From Paragonimus westermani (Eukaryota > Platyhelminthes > Trematoda > Plagiorchiida > Troglotrematidae): DNA of 64,000 bases. Made by a program: the position numbers and the translations under genes. The notes beneath the pieces are model-generated. The model saw only the letters and a program-made list of their open reading frames with translations. It was not told the origin of the DNA and did no database searches. Location: the NCBI GenBank assembly GCA_008508345.1, contig QNGE01000878.1, forward strand, positions 126,308 to 190,307, written 5' to 3'. Shown here in pieces: positions 34,330 through 44,769 of the stretch; within the stretch, counting starts at the first letter, position 1; each line of letters begins with the position of its first letter.

Positions 34330-37300
34330 CCATCTTTTTCACAAATTGACGTCAAACATACCAACTGGACGACTAGTACAACCACGGGTCAGGACAAAAA
34401 TCCTGCTACTCCCAGATAAAAAGACTCGTTCCATCTCTTTTGACTATTTGATCAAGTGGTACCTGCGGTCTTTGTGCAAGCCTCTAGTCAGATTGCGTTT
34501 GAGTTCTCAATGGTCGAGAGCATATACGGAATCAGATGGAATTTAACGACGCTTGTTCATGGGATGTATTGACGTAACGAAAATCCAGTGTTGGTTGTTT
34601 CTTAAATACTACTTAATCTTGGTTAGAAAAGGTTGTGTGGACCTGACTTTGCTGTTGAGATATTCCGGTAGCACAGGCATGGGTTTTCTAGACAATATTA
34701 AGCATGCTTAAGTCATGCATTGGTCGTAGGTTAATCTCTCAAAGTTCGTTTTTCCATAACTTAGTCTGGAGTTTCTGACAGTGGCATCACTCATGATCAA
34801 GACCAACCAGTACAGTATTCTGCTCTCACATGTGTCACACATCTACGACTGACTAATACATACGTAATTAGTTTCATTCGACAACTATATTTAAACCAAT
34901 CACAATTAGCAAGGAATTACCCCATAAACACAAGCATGATATGAATTGCCAAACGATATGATTGCTACCGTCAGAGTTATTACACAGAATTGGTTCAACC
35001 CTGGACATTGTGGAGATTTCCATTTAACCCCTGAAGGCATGAATAACCATTTATGCATAAATCCATAGCACAGACAACGAAAACACGTGACTATCCGCTT
35101 ATGGGCGGCTGAAGATGAGTGACTCTGATCTAGGTGTCAAGTGGTTTTGAATGCTCACCAACATCTTTCGCTACTCTCACTACTTTTAGGTACAGCATGC
35201 ATTTAACAGACGTCTTACGAAAGGAAATACAGGGCTTAAAATTCGCTCTTGTTGAAGTTCATCAATCGCATCGTCTGCCGAGATTCGAAATTTGATTTAA
35301 GTACATGTGAAGTGACCACGCTGAACATTGCACCGGTGACTTCACTCTAGGCATAAACAAATCATTAGGCCCAAACGTTCAGGCACATTTGCGTGAGTAA
35401 TGCTCGATTGTCCATGTGATGGATGATTATCAAAGTTTAGCTTACCACACCTTGCTGCTAACCTACTGCAAAATTGCAAAAGGTTATTCCAAATTCAAGA
35501 GCTAAATAACTGATCGGTGACAAGATGGTGAGCAGCAACAGCGGCCGTTTTCTACACCGCCCATTATTTACTGATACCCTAGATAAAATGAAAAGTTTCA
35601 CTTTTAGTCTCATCAGCTATTACAACTTCCTGAGTACACTATACATTCCCACATAAACACTTCACAACGATGCTGGAATTAGAATAAAAACTGAAACAGC
35701 AGGTTTTTTCTTCGCAAATTGACCTAATAACTTAACTTTGACCGTAATCGCTGCATTGTTGGACTGCGAGTACCGCTTTCCAGATTTTCCCAGTACTGGT
35801 TACCCTGTACATGGATATCGAAAAAAAGCGTACACATTACGTAAGCTTCACGTCAAGGTCAGGTACGCAGAATATGACACGTGGACATGTGAGCCAACGT
35901 GTTTCCGCACTGCACAAACCTGTTTGGCTTTGTTTAGTAACCACAACAGTTGACTGCCTGTTGGAGCAGTTCAAGTGGATAGGTTGTAAATGATAGTGGT
36001 GGCCAACTTCAGTGTCAATAGCGAACTTTTCAACTGATAGAGAGCAAGTAGATAAAAATAATGTGAAAAAGCCAAACAGTGATTACTGAAGACTTAAGAT
36101 GATGAAAACTAATCAAAGCACGGTCAGCGGAAGCTAAGATACGGCACAAAAGTTTATAGAAGTGAAACAGTAAGCTGCAGACTTGACAAGAAACCTCTTC
36201 TTAGATGACCAGTAGCTAGGCTAAGAGGGTGCGGGCAAAAATTCCGTAAAGTACGTTCACGGCAAAATCATTACGCTACGTACGCTTTCAGACAATTAAA
36301 GTGCGTCTCGCACATAAATTTGAGCGAACATTTTAGCTAGTTCCAGAAATTAATACCAGCCCATTTATTTTCCTATTCACAGTGAAACTGTTAATTTTTT
36401 CCAAGACCGGTTAAATCACTTTTGAATCACATTAGCCTCTTTTAAGTAAGCCCTCTCTAGCTTAAGATAAAGCGGTTGGTTATCAACGTCATCCTTTAAA
36501 AAGACATGCACTTGACAGTAATTTATCATTAATGTTTTCTCTCAAAAATTAGCAAGCTTTAAATATGTTTGTTCGAACATATATAATTCTGAATGTGCTT
36601 TCATCATGGTCACAAAATCAACGTGCAATTTTGTTTCTTAGTGTTACTGTCAGTCACAATTTTTCGTCGATTTTCAAGTTATACGGTACTTATGATGAAG
36701 TTTTATTCAAGGTTACTTTTTTCTAATCAAATTTGGATGCTTACAGACGAATCCTTGACCATTTATCATTGTCTAAAACTATAAGCCATAAGGTGGTTTT
36801 TACGCAGGAAGAAAGTGTTTCAAGATAGACTTTCATTAGCACGGCTGCAAACAATACATTCCAGTTTACTGGATTTCTCTAGTTAAAGATAGATAAAAAT
36901 GGATAGTTTTGTTGTCATAGGAATATGTTTTTTCTTCCGATTATTTTTTGGGTGAGACTGAACTAGGAGTAATTCTTAAGTTTTTCTTGTCGTGGAGGAC
37001 TCCAAAATTAAGTGACAAAGTCGGATTTTCGAGTGAACAGTTAAAGTGTAAATTTTAAAAACTAAGAACACATTGGCAGTGTTTGTATTTGTTAGATGAA
37101 TTTCATCGTCAACTTGGATGACCCGAACTACTCAAATAATTGTCTTTCAAAGGCCGTTTCCGATGGAGGTACTTAAATGTATAGCATACTTTTTTCATCT
37201 ACTCAAAGATGGTTATAGCTTCAATGATTTGCTTGAACTTGTGACCACGTTTATTGTTACCAGTAAACAAAGTTTCTTCTTCAGACCTTCTGATTACTGC

Positions 37301-37855
37301 ATGCCCCGTAACTTTATGAAGTATGATTAAATTCAAACAAGACGTTGGTAATTTTCAAGATATTATCACTTGATATATATTGTTAACTCAAATGGGTGGC
37401 AACTTCTGAAGATCATCATCTTTGCAGAAATCAATGATGATGCATCCGTAAAATGTGCGGACTTTTCAAGGTCAGTTATTTTAAAAAGTCCGACTTCCAA
37501 TTCAAGTGAACATAAATCAGTAGAACTGGAATTTTCCAGGTGGCTTCAATAAATATCAAGGGGATTCTTTTACGGACAGTCGTATTGGTGTATCTCTTTG
37601 TCATGGTTGCCTGGGATGTTAATCAAACTATCGGAAACCAACATTCGTAAATTTCAGATCATTCCGAACTTTCCTGATATTGAGTAGTCTACGTCGAACA
37701 TAAAAGCATTTGAAAATAAGTGGAGACAGCCGACTGGAAATTACCAGACCAGAAATGATACGTTAGTTGTATTTCCGAGCAAGTGTTAAAAATACGAACT
37801 TATTTGAACTCCTTCGGGTATCAAAGAGTTGACAACATGGTATTTAACATCACTT
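34330..37855. other. No gene recognised (AT-rich intron)
   Basis: I see no exon, domain or clear mobile element. Bases 36.3-37.6 kb are strongly AT-rich. Confidence 0.5.
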
Positions 37856-37857
37856 AC

Positions 37858-38189
37858 TGTTGCTGGTTGGGAGGACTCTGACGAATCATTTCGTTTACAG
37901 TGTTTTCCACCTTTATTGGAATATTGTAAGTCCAAGCTATCAGTAGACGACAATTCATTTCCTTTCAAACTCATTTCCCTTACTGAGGGCTTGAGCAAAT
38001 CAACCACACCATCACAGTGTTTGAACGCAACATTTGCTAGCGTTTCGTATAGTCCTAAATGTTGCGCCCTCAGGCTATGACGTTCGAGCCACTCCTTTGA
38101 TGACATGCGTTCTTCACGCTTTCCGCATGTGATGTTTACGGGTGCTGGCTGGCACACTGTTTCACTACCCGTATCTTGCTCATCTAAAA
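37858..38189 (-). CDS. VWA3-like exon, linker and second WL-GL-AQ module
   Basis: A 332-nt exon with acceptor AATTCATTCAG and a strong donor ACA|GTAAGT. It begins VLDEQDTGSETVCQPAP, contains SSKEWLERHSLRAQHLGLYE followed by TLANVAFKHCDGVVDLLKPS, and ends in a Ser/Asn/Lys-rich linker. The SSKEWL-x-x-HSLRAQ-x-L motif is the second copy of the module in this protein. Its counterpart before VWA domain 1 is at 60.75 kb and a third is at 1.2 kb. The exon's open frame continues past the donor, but GTAAGT and the phase-0 match with the next exon favour the boundary given. Confidence 0.85.
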
Positions 38190-38679
38190 CTGAATGAATT
38201 TGACAGAACATAAGATTTGATCCACCTTACAAATTGATGAACAATCTTAAATGAATCCAAACAACCACGGTAATGGGTCAAACTGGACAAGATAAAATTT
38301 CAAGCAATCAAAAATTCAAATGGACAGGGAAGGAACTACTGCTGGAATGACAGATAATCATGTATCCGTTCACCAGGTTGAGGTTCGCGTGCACCGTTAA
38401 GGTCAACTCTCTCTTCTCTATCGCCCAAATAGGTGCCATGGTCTGTAAACGCTCACTGACCCAATCTAGTTCAAATATATTAGCCTAAGCTCCTGTAGAG
38501 TGTTGGCCCGCTTCCGTTTGCACTCCATGTCCCACCAGTACAATCTGTATGGTTCGTACCACTGTGAAACAGTATGAAAAAACTATAGTCGCTTTAAGCT
38601 GACATCTTACCACAGAAAGGTGGTGCCGTTCATATGTTGATAACTAACATGCACCTAACCAGCAGACACTTTGGCTCGA

Positions 38680-39600
38680 ACTGCCACACATCCTGTCACT
38701 GATGTGGAGTAATTGAAAAAAACCACTGGAAAGAAGTGAATGGGAAAACAGCTTCAAATTAAACTACAATCGTCGTGAGTACGGCACGTCGTAGACCAAG
38801 TCATGTTGCCGGACTGGATAAAGGGTGATTTGAGCGACCATAAAACCCCAAACAGGTGAGGCAACACCTGCCCACTTCGATTTAAAAAACAATCGGGGTC
38901 CTCATATTTCGTGACCACGCCGTTGTTTGAACACCACACAGCTTCATCCAAATGCAAGTGATTTCAATAAATAGCGCCCAGTGAGAAAAGCACTCAGCTG
39001 GAATGCAGAGTAGGTGACCCAACCATCGCAACTTGGGTACCTGGCTCATTAGTTGGGTCAGTTGTACATTTTCATTCTTCTCATTCACGCTCCAACAAAT
39101 TGTTGCACCATTCACGAGATTATCTCGCTAGACGTGAGCTGACTGGCGGAGGGAACAGTGACTGACTGCAAGTAAGCTTCTGATATACGCATTATAAACA
39201 AGATACGCATCTGAACCATACAACAAACAGAACCCGTGCAATCATGAAAGCCTTTTCCTTTCGGCGATAATCGGACGTCTCTTCGCCCCCACAGATGATG
39301 CAGGTCTGCAAAGGCGACATATATCATCATTGTTCTGACTGACATTCCACCGGCAATAATACAGGCTGACCAGATACTGCTATACACTTATGTGAAAAAG
39401 TCCGTAGTCTCTAGCTGACTGTACGCAACAGAAAACATGAGGAGGAATGCTTCGGTTCTGAAGTTGCACTTTGCGATTTAAAGCCTATTCCACACAGGCA
39501 AGTTACTTCGTTCATCTAGTGTGGATTCCCTTGACAAGGGATCTAGAAACAGTTACATCAGCACAATGAACTGAAACATCTAGTGGTATTTTACCCACGC
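38680..39600 (-). pseudogene. LINE fragment, second family
   Basis: Bases 38,880-38,970 (GGTCCTCATATTTCGTGACC and following) match 32,495-32,585. The minus-strand frame has RWLGHLLCIPAE and KLCGVQTTAWSRNMRT, corresponding to the RWLGHVLRM ... GGQAMTWSRNMRTL region. Several stops are present. Confidence 0.75.
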
Positions 39601-40267
39601 TCACAAAGCCCCCTAACAACTACATTAATCCCTTTATTCAAACCCACCCTGGCAGCCAAAACAAATCAAGCAAGCTGAATGGTTTCACTGTTCATCCTCG
39701 TACTGCCCAATGCCAACGCACCCCGGTTCTTCCAGTCCACGAACAATAGAGCGATTTGTATTTCTCAAACAAATACTTTTTTAGTTGCACACTTGCTAGT
39801 GGGACTAAATAAACGTTAGCTAGTAGGTAAATAACAAAACAGTATGTTTCATCTGGTAGTAGATAGGTTTTTTCTCCCCTCAAAACTGTCACATGGAAAC
39901 ATCTATAATGACCTTGAAAATTTAAAAGTTTACCTGATTTTTATGTTAAACAAGTAATAGATATAATTACGACGATACCTAGTGGAATATCTCCACGCTA
40001 ACGCCGAATATGGAAAAAGAAGGTGACAAGTAAATAATGGTTTGCAAGAGAGATTAACTGGACCACCAATGGAAGAAATTAGTCTAACGAGCAACAAATG
40101 ACACGCGAGATTCCGCTGCAAAAACATCAAGCAAGCGAACACAACCGAGCAACAGTGCACAGAGCATTTAAATGGAAACTCTGCCATGATGCAGATTCGC
40201 ATCCTGGCTCATAAACGTGAACGTATGGTCAATGCAGTGGTGTGTAAATTTGACAGTAAAGAACTTA

Positions 40268-40512
40268 CTGATGAGTAGCCAGTGATTTGGCTTATTTTCA
40301 AGTTGACCATCACTCACATTTGGTGGCAGTATTCGTATTCAGATAGACTATACAGCCAGCCTCTTTCGAAAAGAAGCACTAGACTCGAGTTTCGCTCCCA
40401 TTAGAGCTCATCAGTAGTGCATATCCTTGCAACGGCCGGGATTTGAACTCCGGCCATTCCAATCATGAGGCAACCGTGTTAATCAATGCGCCATTGACCT
40501 CACAAGCGAGAG
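40268..40512 (-). repeat. SINE-HHR copy 3 (sense to the host gene, intact ribozyme)
   Basis: Minus-strand order: a head starting TGTGAGGTCAATGGCGCATT, the B-box-like GGAGTTCAAATCCCGG, the hammerhead, CTTTTCGAAAGAGGCTGGCT, and a tail ending ACTCATCAGTAAG. The head resembles a tRNA gene with A and B boxes, as in pol III SINEs. It lies in the 38.2-41.2 kb intron of the VWA3-like gene. Its 5' end abuts the 5' leader of copy 4, so the two form a head-to-head pair. Confidence 0.88.
40376..40420 (-). ncRNA. Type I hammerhead ribozyme, complete core
   Basis: On the minus strand the parts in order are: stem I 5' GCACTA; core CTGATGA; stem II GCTCT with loop AATG and partner GGAGC (one G-U pair); core GAAA; short palindromic stem III CTCGAG; cleavage triplet GTC; stem I 3' TAGTGC, fully complementary to GCACTA. 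All conserved core bases of the hammerhead are present. The short palindromic stem III is also seen in the schistosome satellite ribozyme Sm-alpha, where dimeric folding aids cleavage (established knowledge). Activity here is inferred, not shown. Confidence 0.9.
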
Positions 40513-40765
40513 TGGTTGAGCGTTCAGATTTGATCATTCGGTCGTGCCTAATGTGAGGTCAATGGCGCAGTGGTCAACATGGTTGCCTCATGATTGGAAT
40601 GTCCGGAGTTCTAATCCCGGCCGTTGCAAGGATATGCACTACTAACGAGCTCTAATGGGAGCAAAACTCGAGTCTAGTGCCTCTTTTCGAAAGAGGCTGG
40701 CTTGAAAGTCTATCTGAATGCAAAAGCTGTGACCAACTGTGAGTGATGATCAATTTGAAAAAGTA
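40513..40765 (+). repeat. SINE-HHR copy 4 (plus strand, inverted partner of copy 3)
   Basis: Leader AGAGTGGTTGAGCGTTCAG and CATTCGGTCGTGCC, then A box TGGCGCAGTGGTC, B-box-like GAGTTCTAATCCCGG, ribozyme, and the tail to GATCAATTTGAAAA. It is complementary to copy 3 over about 230 bases, so both strands can fold into a long hairpin with the leader as loop. Confidence 0.88.
40636..40680 (+). ncRNA. Hammerhead ribozyme, inactivated core
   Basis: The layout is the same as at 40,376-40,420, but the core reads CTAACGA instead of CTGAYGA and AAAA instead of GAAA. Stems I, II and III are kept. Two invariant positions are lost, so cleavage is not expected. Confidence 0.8.
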
Positions 40766-41175
40766 AAGAACTTGTTATATGGAACTAATTTTCGAAAGAA
40801 CACGATGTGAAAATAATTTCAAAATTTCGCATACCAGTATAAAGTGCATCGCGCATTTCCTTATTGGCGTACACCACCCCATATACGTTAACCTTTTTCA
40901 ACCGTCGGTCTCCGGCCACCCTATAGTACTTGGGCAATTATGCCGATAACAAAGTGGCTCGAAACCCATTGGAACTCAAGAATATTGAATGTTCGGTCCC
41001 CAGCCTGAACTATATATTGGGTCGTGTAAAATTTAGCCTATTTCCCTGATTACTGAGTTAGTGTTGTGCACTAAGCGTAACTTGTTGTTTATAAAAACGA
41101 CCCATTTCTCCTAGCGTAGATATACCATCTTAGGTGTGAAGTTGAATTACTAGGTCAATAGTAGTCAACAATTAC

Positions 41176-41417
41176 CTGCGGCGCACTGTCTTGGAATGCG
41201 TTCTATATCTTTCAAAATCTGTTGTATTTGTTCCAGCGTGGTGCGAGCCTCCTCTAACTCCTCGAAAATAAGAACACAGTCTTCTCTTTGCATCAGACTA
41301 GTAGGCCATCCACCATATTCCAATTCACATATGGTTATTCCAGCCTGACTCTGTTCGGGATCCCAATGAGTTGCAGAAAATTCAGGTAATCGAATGATGT
41401 TCTGATATGCATGAAAT
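41176..41417 (-). CDS. VWA3-like exon, end of VWA domain 1 and helical segment
   Basis: A 242-nt exon with acceptor TGTTCCAG and donor GCAG|GTAATT. It completes Arg from the previous exon and continues FHAYQNIIRLPEFSATHWDP. It then gives LMQREDCVLIFEELEEARTT followed by LEQIQQILKDIERIPR. The last part is rich in Glu, Leu and Ile and is probably helical or coiled coil. It matches in position the human segment with EDLTLLVKEMEQG after a VWA domain. Exit phase 1 agrees with the next exon, forming a Val codon. Confidence 0.88.
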
Positions 41418-41419
41418 CT

Positions 41420-43580
41420 GGAACATGTAAACGAGAGTGAGTTCACTGTTTTGGAATTGATGAAAATGTCCAAAAGAGTGCCAGTCGGCAGTTCGAAAAG
41501 TTACAATGACAAACGTATCACATTGTAAATAACCGTGTATGAGAAATGTGGCGTGGACTAATGAATGTGGTGCGGCATACGAACACGAGCGCGCAAATAT
41601 AGACAGTAAAATTAAGAAACACCGTGAGTAGGATTGTACCTGAAAGTCAATATCGTAGGGTGATTCGATCACTCAAATGGGTGGTAACACCTGAAATCAA
41701 GCAGCTGACGCAACAAAATACACGAACAATTCGGCCGCGGTACAGTCCGTCCTTAACTGAGCCAGCACCGGAAGGGTAATTCCTCTGGATTATTGTCAGC
41801 GCTGGATGCCTAAGAAGTCGATTGTGTAACCAAATGATCGGTAGAGTTTTAGGATTTCATTAGTTGTGAATGAATTATGAGTAGAAGCTGGAACAAGTGC
41901 TATCGATAAGTGAAAGCGTTCACACATTTAATTTTCAAATAGCTCGATGGTTGACAAGTCTTTCGGTTGGCACGTTTTTGTGTACCACCGAGTAGATGTG
42001 AACTAATCTTGCGCCTCTATCTTTTGTACCTCGGTTTCTACGGTTGACAGACCTGATGTGACCACTCCCTGTATTTCCAAAAATGGCTGGAAACTCACGG
42101 TTTGCTTCTAAATTCAAGTGTGCTGTCACAGTTTGATGCAATTTGGGGTCAGAGTTTGATCGTTCAACAGAAAAGGCATTCTAGACAGTTAATGGCAAAG
42201 AGTCAGAAAGTAGCTCCATCTACTGACCACACGTTCATGACAACGAAACTTTGCAAAGTACCCATTCAGTTTTGCTTCGAAGTCATCCCATGATCCCTCG
42301 CCCACCACAGAGCACAGAAGCACATTCCAACAGTTAACTTCTTAAAGAGAGATTCGGTAAGCGGAAGGCGCCTTTTGCGCAGTTCACCGTTTGATAATCA
42401 GTTGATGGCACGTTCTGCATCATTATCCCTGAGTGGAAACTATACAGTGGGTCCAGATCCATCATTTTTGTATGTTTTGCAAGCCACAAGCCTTCCGTTC
42501 GGGAAATATATAAGGAGAGTCCGACCACTCCTCGCGGTTCACCTCCTACATACCACGCACTATTTACATGGCCTTTCTTTCAAAACTCACTCCAACTTTC
42601 GAATCTCCTTTTCAGTGCAGGGATGATTCGTTTTCTTCCAACGCCTTAGAAATGATTTAAAATTAGTTGTAAACAGAACAGTGAGAATCTTGAACGAAAG
42701 TGTATTTGTCCCAGGTACATCATCTGCGGAGATGCAGACCTCATCCATATTATCTCAAAGTGTAAATGATACTGTGACAATAATAACTACACCGTGTTCG
42801 ATTTTCGCCTGTTCCATCAAACTTTCACCAAGGTGGCAGATGTATTTAGACCTTCTGTTCAAGATGCAACCCTGTGCACTTTTGGGGGTTCGCAGGCTGT
42901 GATAGGCAAGCAATATCGGTCATTAGAACACCTCGAGTGTCTAGGGTTTCAGTGACACATCATAGTCTAGTCACTGATGCTAGCGTTGTTGGCATCTGGT
43001 CGAGTGACATTCACCAGGCATTTCGCTCTAACCTTCAATCTTCAGTACATCGTAAGCATTAGATGGTTAATGCTCCTTAGCCGTGAAAGATCATTCAGAA
43101 AGTTGACGTCCGACTGTACCTAAGTGAAGACCGCTTCTAACATGGATGACGTACTTTGGCGGTAAGCAGATGTGTTGACGTAAATAGAGGTCCAAGAATA
43201 TCTTAAGCATTTCTTCCGTGTAGACTTTCGAAGATTGTACACAACGTTGAAACTCACTGTCATTTTATAACGCATTGGGGTGATGACCAGCGTGACATTA
43301 GATCTCATCCGGTAACGAGGTCGGTTGTATTCCACGCCACCGTCTTATCACTCCTGGACGAATGCCTCATGTGGCTTAAACTGACGTCACCTGTGCAAAC
43401 AGCAATTTTTGGTACACTCCATTGGACCTACACAGTTGCGCATGTTGTGCACGAATTAAGATGGAGGGAGAAATGAGTTATATGCAGTATCGTAAACGCT
43501 TCATTTGCACTCGCATTACATCCAGAAGTTTCAGAAATTCGTTCTCAGCCGTTTAGGGTAATGTCCGAGTCTTTAGAGTG
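41420..43580. other. No gene recognised
   Basis: Part of the 11.9-kb intron. Plus-strand frames at 42.1-43.1 kb have no recognisable domain. Confidence 0.45.
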
Positions 43581-43582
43581 CC

Positions 43583-43600
43583 TATATATATATATATATA
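43583..43600. repeat. (TA)n run
   Basis: Nine TA units lie immediately left of the large inverted repeat. Confidence 0.85.
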
Positions 43601-44685
43601 TCTGTTTATCAATAGTTCGTACTTTATTTAAGTAATACATTGTTACCCTTTAGTTTTGTTTGCTGGATGTTTTGTACTAGGAATTTGACGGAAACTCGAT
43701 TAAAGTTGCGATGAAGAACCTGAGGGGGCATTTAGAGTCTGTTGTATATGTCTCCATTCGATTACTATCTGGGTAGTATAAACACAGTGTTAATGAAACC
43801 CAGTAACCGTATATGGTCGCGTTTAAAAGCTGTGGTGAATGATGTCATGCCCTGTTGCGACAGTTTTTTGAGATACACATTGGAACGAACGATTTCTGAC
43901 TTTGAAACTTTGACTAAACTTGACTTGCTCAAATGTAGCGCACTGTTCGACCTGTACGACGAAATCTTAGAGGTGGTTAGTGTAGGAGGAAAGACCGCTT
44001 TTTGGTCCAATACGGTAGAATGCTATTTAGACATATCGTTCACATTTTAATATGACGATTTTTGAGAGATCACTTTTCGTTATCTCACAGACAAAGTTCA
44101 TATCACCAATGCCATATGTAGTGTCCTTATACCTTTGAAATGGAAATATAGCAAGTCGCAACTTATTTCTGAAAAAGTACCGTGAGATTTCATGTCTGTG
44201 AGATAACGAAAAGTGATCTCTCAAAAATCGTCATATTAAAATGTGAACGATATGTCTAAATAGCATTCTACCGTATTGGACCAAAAAGCGGTCTTTCCTC
44301 CTACACTAACCACCTCTAAGATTTCGTCGTACAGGTCGAACAGTGCGCTACATTTGAGCAAGTCAAGTTTAGTCAAAGTTTCAAAGTCAGAAATCGTTCG
44401 TTCCAATGTGTATCTCAAAAAACTGTCGCAACAGGGCATGACATCATTCACCACAGCTTTTAAACGCGACCATATACGGTTACTGGGTTTCATTAACACT
44501 GTGTTTATACTACCCAGATAGTAATCGAATGGAGACATATACAACAGACTCTAAATGCCCCCTCAGGTTCTTCATCGCAACTTTAATCGAGTTTCCGTTG
44601 AATTCCTAATACAAAACATCCAACAAACAAAACTAAAGGGTAACAATGTATTATTTAAATAAAGTACGAACTATTGATAAACAGA
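43601..44685. repeat. Large inverted repeat: two 493-bp arms around a 99-nt loop
   Basis: The left arm (43,601-44,093) and the right arm (44,193-44,685) are reverse complements with equal lengths and, by eye, five mismatches. All are transitions and all lie in the outer part (43,632; 43,663; 43,677; 43,686; 43,687). The inner 406 bp appear identical. A 100-codon frame starting MSPFDYYLGSINTV lies in each arm: 43,748-44,050 on the plus strand, with its mirror ending at 44,236 on the minus strand. The unit lies in the 11.9-kb intron of the VWA3-like gene, so its pre-mRNA would form a long RNA hairpin. An assembly fold-back artefact is the main alternative, although the mismatches argue for two real arms. 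Confidence 0.92.
43748..44050 (+). CDS. Unknown 100-codon frame inside the inverted repeat
   Basis: The frame contains RIWSRLKAVVNDVMPCCDSF, RYTLERTISDFETLTKLDLL and KCSALFDLYDEILEVVSVGG. Composition is like a folded, helical protein. An in-frame TAG at 43,733 (or a TTTAG acceptor there) precedes it and TAA ends it. An identical mirror copy runs on the minus strand from about 44,538 to 44,236. I recognise no family. It may be a captured exon, since CATTTAG resembles an acceptor and GAG|GTGGTTAG a donor. It could also be chance, with conservation due only to the inverted duplication. Confidence 0.3.
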   Translation: MSPFDYYLGSINTVLMKPSNRIWSRLKAVVNDVMPCCDSFLRYTLERTISDFETLTKLDLLKCSALFDLYDEILEVVSVGGKTAFWSNTVECYLDISFTF

Positions 44686-44762
44686 TTGGGAATAACACAA
44701 CGTTACTAGCAAGTTGTATTACTCTACGTTTCAACCACCTCGGGTGGCCTTCCTCAGGAGTA
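44684..44762 (+). repeat. Single arm of the 7.8-kb fold-back family
   Basis: CACAACGTTACTAGCAAG, then ACTCTACGTTTCAACCACCT and CGGGTGGCCTTCCTCA, match the arm at 7,784-7,858. It begins exactly where the large inverted repeat ends. Confidence 0.8.
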
Positions 44763-44769
44763 CGAACTG

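Noticed and set aside
40268..40290. CTGATGAG in the SINE tail as a second ribozyme
   Set aside because: It is seen on the plus strand of minus-oriented copies, with no GAAA or cleavage site near it. It is simply the reverse complement of the tail end ACTCATCAG.
40540..40625. A real tRNA gene in the SINE head
   Set aside because: The A and B boxes are present, but the acceptor stem and cloverleaf pairing are not convincing and the region recurs in all SINE copies.
44236..44544. Minus-strand 102-codon frame identical to the one at 43,742-44,050
   Set aside because: It is the mirror image created by the inverted repeat and not a second gene.
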